Source of the DNA: Planctomycetota bacterium
Lineage (GTDB): Bacteria > Planctomycetota > Phycisphaerae > WQYP01
DNA: 9,994 nucleotides
NCBI GenBank assembly: GCA_021828925.1
Contig: JAJZCT010000072.1
Location: 1 to 9,994 of the forward strand
Direction: 5' to 3'
The stretch's first letter is position 1; each line of letters starts with the position of its first letter. Shown piece after piece: positions 6,117-9,994 of this stretch. Under the pieces are notes generated by a model. That model searched no databases, was not told the DNA's origin, and was given only the letters and a program-made list of their open reading frames with translations. The translations under genes were made by a program, and so were the position numbers.

Positions 6117-8786
6117 TCAACCTCCATTTGTGGGGATTGTCACTTGGAATTCGGCACCGCCGCCGTCGCGGTTGCGGGCGGTGATGGTGCCGTGGTGGAG
6201 ATGGAGAATAGCGCGGCAGATCGCCAGACCGAGACCCAGGCCGGGGCGGCGCGAAGAGGATGACCCGCGATAAAATTTTTCGAATATTCTTTGCGTGTCG
6301 TGAACGGGAAGTCCTGGTCCGCGGTCCATCACGCGAATTAGTACAGAATCAGGCCGGGCCATGGCGGTAATTTCAATGGGGGTGGACACGGGTGCATGGT
6401 TGATGGCATTTTCCAGCAAATTGGATAAAACCTGTTCCAGAAGAACCGGGTCCCCCGGCACGGAAGGCAGCGATTCAGGAATATCAAGGTGAAAGTCGCG
6501 GTTCTGGTCATTGTTTCGCCAGCGCCCTACGGCGGAAATGATGATCTCCCCGACATCGACAATCTGAGTTTGAATCGACGGATTCCCCGATTCCAACCGG
6601 GTCATTTCCAAAAGCTTTTCGATAAGGCCTTCCATGCGTTGTGATTCCTGGGAGATGGTTGTCAGCAATTCTTCACGGGTTTCGGCGGACATGGATGATC
6701 CGGCTTCAAGAATACTGCTGGCCGAGCCGGTGATGGCTGCCAGTGGCGTGCGCAGGTCGTGCGATACGGCGGATAAAAGTGTGTTGCGGAGTACTTCAAG
6801 TTCGGTGCGTTCCCAGGCGCGGTGGGATTCTTCGGAAAGCATCATGCGCTCCAGGGCTACGGCAATTTGAGCGGTAAAGGCTTCAAGCGTGCGTAATTCG
6901 TCGGGGTGGTTGAAGCGTTGAAGATCCGATGGAATGATACAGAGCGAACCAAGTGTAGATTTAACGCCTCTTAACGGCAGGTAAATAGCTTTGGCCGACG
7001 GCAGCGTGGACGTGCCGGCACCGGCTTTTTCTCCGTGACGGATGACCCAATCCGCCACGGACAATTCCTTGTCATCAAGCGTTACCTCATTGGAACTGTG
7101 GGTCAATACTGGAATGCCGGATGCATCGGGTAGTATCACAGCGGCCGGAGAATTGAAGAACTCGGCGACATGCCCGAGGGAAACCTGCAACAGGGCGTTA
7201 TGATCCCGACAGAGAATTAATTCGCGGCTTAAGCGTAACAGGGATTCCGTGCGCTGTTCACGTGATCGAGAAAGGCGTTCCTGATCGCGCAGACGGGCGG
7301 TAAGTATGCTGATATAGATACCCGTAACCAACATGGCGGCAAACGTGAGTAAATACTGGGTATCGGATATAGCGAAAGAATAATAGGGTTTTACCACAGT
7401 AAAATCGAACGCAGCGACGCTAAGAACAGCGGTTAGAACGCCGGCAAATCGGCTGTAGCGGGCGGAAATCCAGATCACGCCCAGGAGATAAAACATGATG
7501 ACATTGATATCTGATAATCCGAGCGTGTGATAAAGAAAAATACCCCACGCCGTATTGAACGTCACAACCCCTGCGGCCCAGGTAATCCCGCGCCGGTCCC
7601 AGTTTTTTTTCCGACTTACAAGGGCAGGCGAATGGCTTTCGGCATCTTCCCGGATTAATTCAAGATGAATGTCGCCGCTGCGCATAATCAGGCGGTCCAC
7701 AAACGATCGCCGCAGTATGCGTCGCCAGCCACGATCAGCCGGTTTTCCAACGATAATGCGCGCCACATGGCGGCTTTTGGCGTAGGCGATAATCTCCTGA
7801 TCCGGATGCAGGCCGGAAAGCGTTACCGCTTCGCCGCCGAGTTGCTCGGCCAAAGCAAGTGTGCGCGCCACACGCTGCCGGTCCGCTTCGGATAAGCCCA
7901 GAGATTTTGCCGTTTCAACATAGACCGCCATCCAGGGAGCTTTCCAAGCGGCGGCCATCCGCGCTGCGGTTCTGACCAGATTGGCGGAAAATGGACTGGG
8001 GCCTACGCATACCAAAATACGTTCAGAAACGGCGGCCGTCCGCCCGGCGGCACTCCCCTGCCGCAGGGCATCAATATCCTGGTTAATGCGATCAGCCGTG
8101 CGGCGCAGGGCCAATTCCCGAAGGGCCAGAAGATTTCCGATGCTGAAGAAATGTTGCAAGGCGGCGGTGGTGCGATCAGGAGTGTAAATTTTTCCTTCCT
8201 GCAGACGTGCAATAAGTTTTTCGGGGGGCAGGTCCACAAGCTGCACTTCATCGGCCGTTTGAAAAACCGAATCGGGCAGCGTTTCCCGAACCTTGATGCC
8301 CGTGGCCCGTTCCACGATGTCATTGACAGATTCGAGATGCTGCACATTGAGTGTTGTATATACGTCAATTCCTGCGGCCAGAAGTTCGGCTACATCCTGC
8401 CAGCGTTTGGCGTGCCGCATTCCCGCGGCGTTGGTATGGGCCAGTTCGTCCACCAGAATAAGTTCCGGTGCCTTACTCAGGGCTGCATCAAGATCGAATT
8501 CCTTGAGCACAGCTCCGCGGTATTCCACAAGTTTATAAGGAAGAATATCCAAGCCCAGCAGCAACGCTTCGGTTTCGGGGCGTATGTGCGGCTCGGCATA
8601 ACCGACCAGCACCCGCGCACCATCAATAGCACGCCGCTGGGCCTCCTCCAGCATCGTATAGGTTTTACCAACACCGGCTGAGGCACCGAAAAATATTTTC
8701 AGCTTTCCCCGGCGCAGAGATTCCTCCTGCTTGGTAAGAAGCTGAAGCAATTCATCAGGATTGGGTCTCTGTGTTTGTTCCATCAT
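6117..8786 (-). CDS. kdpD: KdpD potassium/osmosensing sensor histidine kinase
   Basis: 889 residues, nearly the length of E. coli KdpD (894). Domains in order: KdpD N-terminal domain with Walker A GASAGVGKT (34-42) and Walker B-like LVDELAHTN (111-119); universal-stress-protein-like domain (about 256-381); four membrane helices (about 401-421, 428-445, 447-465, 477-496); GAF-like domain (about 525-645); HisKA with SHDLRTP and phosphorylated H676; ATPase with N-box NLLENAINH (789-797), DRGPG (821-825) and GLGLGL (849-854 region). All catalytic motifs are intact. It phosphorylates KdpE in response to potassium limitation. The stress-protein domain ends its motif WMAVY where c-di-AMP-binding KdpDs read F-T-A-x-Y, so c-di-AMP control is doubtful. 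Two adjacent ATGs (8786, 8783) are possible starts; neither has a strong ribosome site. kdpE follows with overlap or a short gap, depending on its start. Confidence 0.97.
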   Translation of the reverse strand: MMEQTQRPNPDELLQLLTKQEESLRRGKLKIFFGASAGVGKTYTMLEEAQRRAIDGARVLVGYAEPHIRPETEALLLGLDILPYKLVEYRGAVLKEFDLDAALSKAPELILVDELAHTNAAGMRHAKRWQDVAELLAAGIDVYTTLNVQHLESVNDIVERATGIKVRETLPDSVFQTADEVQLVDLPPEKLIARLQEGKIYTPDRTTAALQHFFSIGNLLALRELALRRTADRINQDIDALRQGSAAGRTAAVSERILVCVGPSPFSANLVRTAARMAAAWKAPWMAVYVETAKSLGLSEADRQRVARTLALAEQLGGEAVTLSGLHPDQEIIAYAKSRHVARIIVGKPADRGWRRILRRSFVDRLIMRSGDIHLELIREDAESHSPALVSRKKNWDRRGITWAAGVVTFNTAWGIFLYHTLGLSDINVIMFYLLGVIWISARYSRFAGVLTAVLSVAAFDFTVVKPYYSFAISDTQYLLTFAAMLVTGIYISILTARLRDQERLSRSREQRTESLLRLSRELILCRDHNALLQVSLGHVAEFFNSPAAVILPDASGIPVLTHSSNEVTLDDKELSVADWVIRHGEKAGAGTSTLPSAKAIYLPLRGVKSTLGSLCIIPSDLQRFNHPDELRTLEAFTAQIAVALERMMLSEESHRAWERTELEVLRNTLLSAVSHDLRTPLAAITGSASSILEAGSSMSAETREELLTTISQESQRMEGLIEKLLEMTRLESGNPSIQTQIVDVGEIIISAVGRWRNNDQNRDFHLDIPESLPSVPGDPVLLEQVLSNLLENAINHAPVSTPIEITAMARPDSVLIRVMDRGPGLPVHDTQRIFEKFYRGSSSSRRPGLGLGLAICRAILHLHHGTITARNRDGGGAEFQVTIPTNGG

Positions 8787-8979
8787 CTGCCAAGGTTTCC
8801 AAAGACTAATCAGTTCGGTATATGATAACCATTAACCATCATACTTATACAGGGCCCAGCAACCGCGATCTGGGTCGCAATTTGCATTTCCGGGGCGGCC
8901 CCACATTGCGGGACACCCCCTCCAGACGTACCGACCGGATCCGCTGTGAAGGGTTAAAACTCTGATCATCGAAACGATC
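8787..8979. promoter_or_regulatory. Gap between porin and kdpD with inverted repeat 8821-8843
   Basis: No gene is seen in this 193-bp gap. TATGAT at 8821-8826 and ATCATA at 8838-8843 form a perfect 6-base inverted repeat with an 11-base spacer, which itself contains tandem AACCAT units. It ends 35 bp before the kdpD start and could be a regulator site or part of a kdpD promoter (minus strand reads TATAAG and TATGAT there, without a good -35). A CCCAG/CTGGG hairpin nearby lacks a T-tract, so no terminator separates the porin gene from kdpD convincingly. Confidence 0.3.
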
Positions 8980-9994
8980 TTAGAACTGATATATCGCGTC
9001 GATACCAAAAGTGGTCTGGTAGTGATTGCCGTTAAACACGGCATGGTCCGCGAGGTCTTCACGAATTTCTGGACGAATGTAGAAATTCTTGCTCAGGCTG
9101 CCATTGGGGAATGGAGTAATTTTTACACCAAACGTCAGGTCGCCCATGTTGGTGTAATTTTCAATACCAAAGGGGTTAATTCCAATTCCGCCACTGCCCA
9201 GACCCGAACCGACATAATCATATTCTTCACGGGTGGTGAAGCTGAAGTAGCTATTAAGCGCATAGTTCTGATACAGCGCTTCGCTGAACCAGCCGGAAGA
9301 CTGATTGCCATTGGTGCTGTTGCCGGCACCGTCATACGCGGCTACCGTATCGGAAACCAGAGTCAACGCGTTATTGAGTATCGGCGGAGTATAGGTGATC
9401 AAGGGTTCCACGACCGTGCGGTAATCATTGTTGTTACCTAAGCCGGCGTTGCCCATAGCACCATCCTGCGGCCCTTCAGACAAATTAACAATGAAATCCC
9501 ATTGTGAATTTGGCACGTAGCCGACTTCACCCAGAAAATCTACGCTGCTGTTGTTATCATAAAATGTCTGATTCCAGCCGCGGGTGATACCGGCGTAAAA
9601 CGTCCATTGACTGTTGGGCACATATTCCGCCAGAACGCCGGTTTGCGTATAGGGAATCATGTAGCCAAAGGAATAGGTGTGGGAGTAGAGGTAATTGGTG
9701 GTGGGATTAATGGTTTCCTCACCCAGCAGCGTCACAAATTTACCGGCTTTGAACTTCACATCACCGGCTCCACCAAGATGCAGCGCCAAGGTAACATAAG
9801 CCTGTTCAATATCGGCTTGGTAAAGCGGTGAAAACACGCTTGACGGATTGTAGCCAAAATCCAGCCCCGAGGAATGGAAGCTGTCGCCGCCGTAGGATGG
9901 GTCATAGCCATAAACAAATTCAAAATGGCCGCCGACATCCCATCCGCGTTTGATATACTTGGGATCGGAAAAATTAATCGCCTTGGCAATGGTC
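8980..9994 (-). CDS. Outer-membrane beta-barrel porin-like protein (N-terminus cut by window edge)
   Basis: The frame is open to the right edge; about 337 C-terminal residues are visible and the signal peptide is missing. The sequence shows short alternating amphipathic strands, many Y, W, F, N and G, and paired strand-turn units such as YVPNSQWTFYAGI and YVPNSQWDFIVNL. The chain ends IDAIYQF, with aromatic F last, the signal recognised by the barrel assembly machinery. The pattern and motifs (KAGKFVTLLGEE near the visible start, FYIRPEIRED near the end) fit the putative porin OmpL-like/BBP2 family. It most likely passes small solutes or ions across the outer membrane. It lies upstream of kdpD on the same strand with no clear terminator between, which suggests a link to the Kdp potassium system; that link is inference from position. 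Confidence 0.82.
   Translation of the reverse strand, partial: TIAKAINFSDPKYIKRGWDVGGHFEFVYGYDPSYGGDSFHSSGLDFGYNPSSVFSPLYQADIEQAYVTLALHLGGAGDVKFKAGKFVTLLGEETINPTTNYLYSHTYSFGYMIPYTQTGVLAEYVPNSQWTFYAGITRGWNQTFYDNNSSVDFLGEVGYVPNSQWDFIVNLSEGPQDGAMGNAGLGNNNDYRTVVEPLITYTPPILNNALTLVSDTVAAYDGAGNSTNGNQSSGWFSEALYQNYALNSYFSFTTREEYDYVGSGLGSGGIGINPFGIENYTNMGDLTFGVKITPFPNGSLSKNFYIRPEIREDLADHAVFNGNHYQTTFGIDAIYQF

Noticed and set aside
8151..8681. 176-codon plus-strand frame
   Set aside because: Antisense shadow of the kdpD N-terminal domain; no known motif and the opposite frame is unmistakably KdpD.

Overview
The window looks like a chromosomal segment from a Planctomycetota-type bacterium, most plausibly Phycisphaerae-like; related PVC phyla (Verrucomicrobiota, Lentisphaerota) cannot be excluded. 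The clues are a type II pseudopilin-like protein with a long hydrophobic N-terminus and an H-Xn-DG motif, a PEP-CTERM surface protein, a XylR-type regulator (sugar-binding domain fused to AraC), and a Kdp sensor pair beside an outer-membrane barrel protein. Base composition looks roughly balanced, slightly GC-rich. No tRNA, rRNA, CRISPR array, transposase or phage gene was seen.

Left part (1-3420, all minus strand). A large exported protein, cut by the left edge, has an alpha/beta domain followed by a beta-sandwich-like region and no recognised family. Upstream of it are a type IV pilin-like (pseudopilin) protein with a clear intrinsic terminator, and upstream of that a PEP-CTERM anchored protein. 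A perfect 11-bp stem-loop separates those two genes, so they may form one transcript whose second gene is attenuated.

Middle (3421-5171). A 524-bp divergent control region separates the PEP-CTERM gene from the XylR/AraC regulator on the plus strand. It holds two TTTTTTAC direct repeats exactly 21 bp apart, a third copy about 170 bp away, a 15-bp palindrome, a TATAAT box, a minus-strand terminator and a possible 35-residue membrane peptide. The arrangement resembles an AraC-type looping operator. It suggests that the regulator senses a sugar and controls the neighbouring surface-protein genes.

Right part (5172-9994, all minus strand). An outer-membrane beta-barrel protein (cut by the right edge), the potassium sensor kinase KdpD and its response regulator KdpE follow each other in transcription order. 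The structural genes kdpFABC are not in the window and would be expected beyond the right edge. Downstream of kdpE lies a short stretch that reads like the last residues of another histidine kinase, probably a gene relic. The xylR-like gene converges on it and carries its own terminator hairpin inside its last codons.
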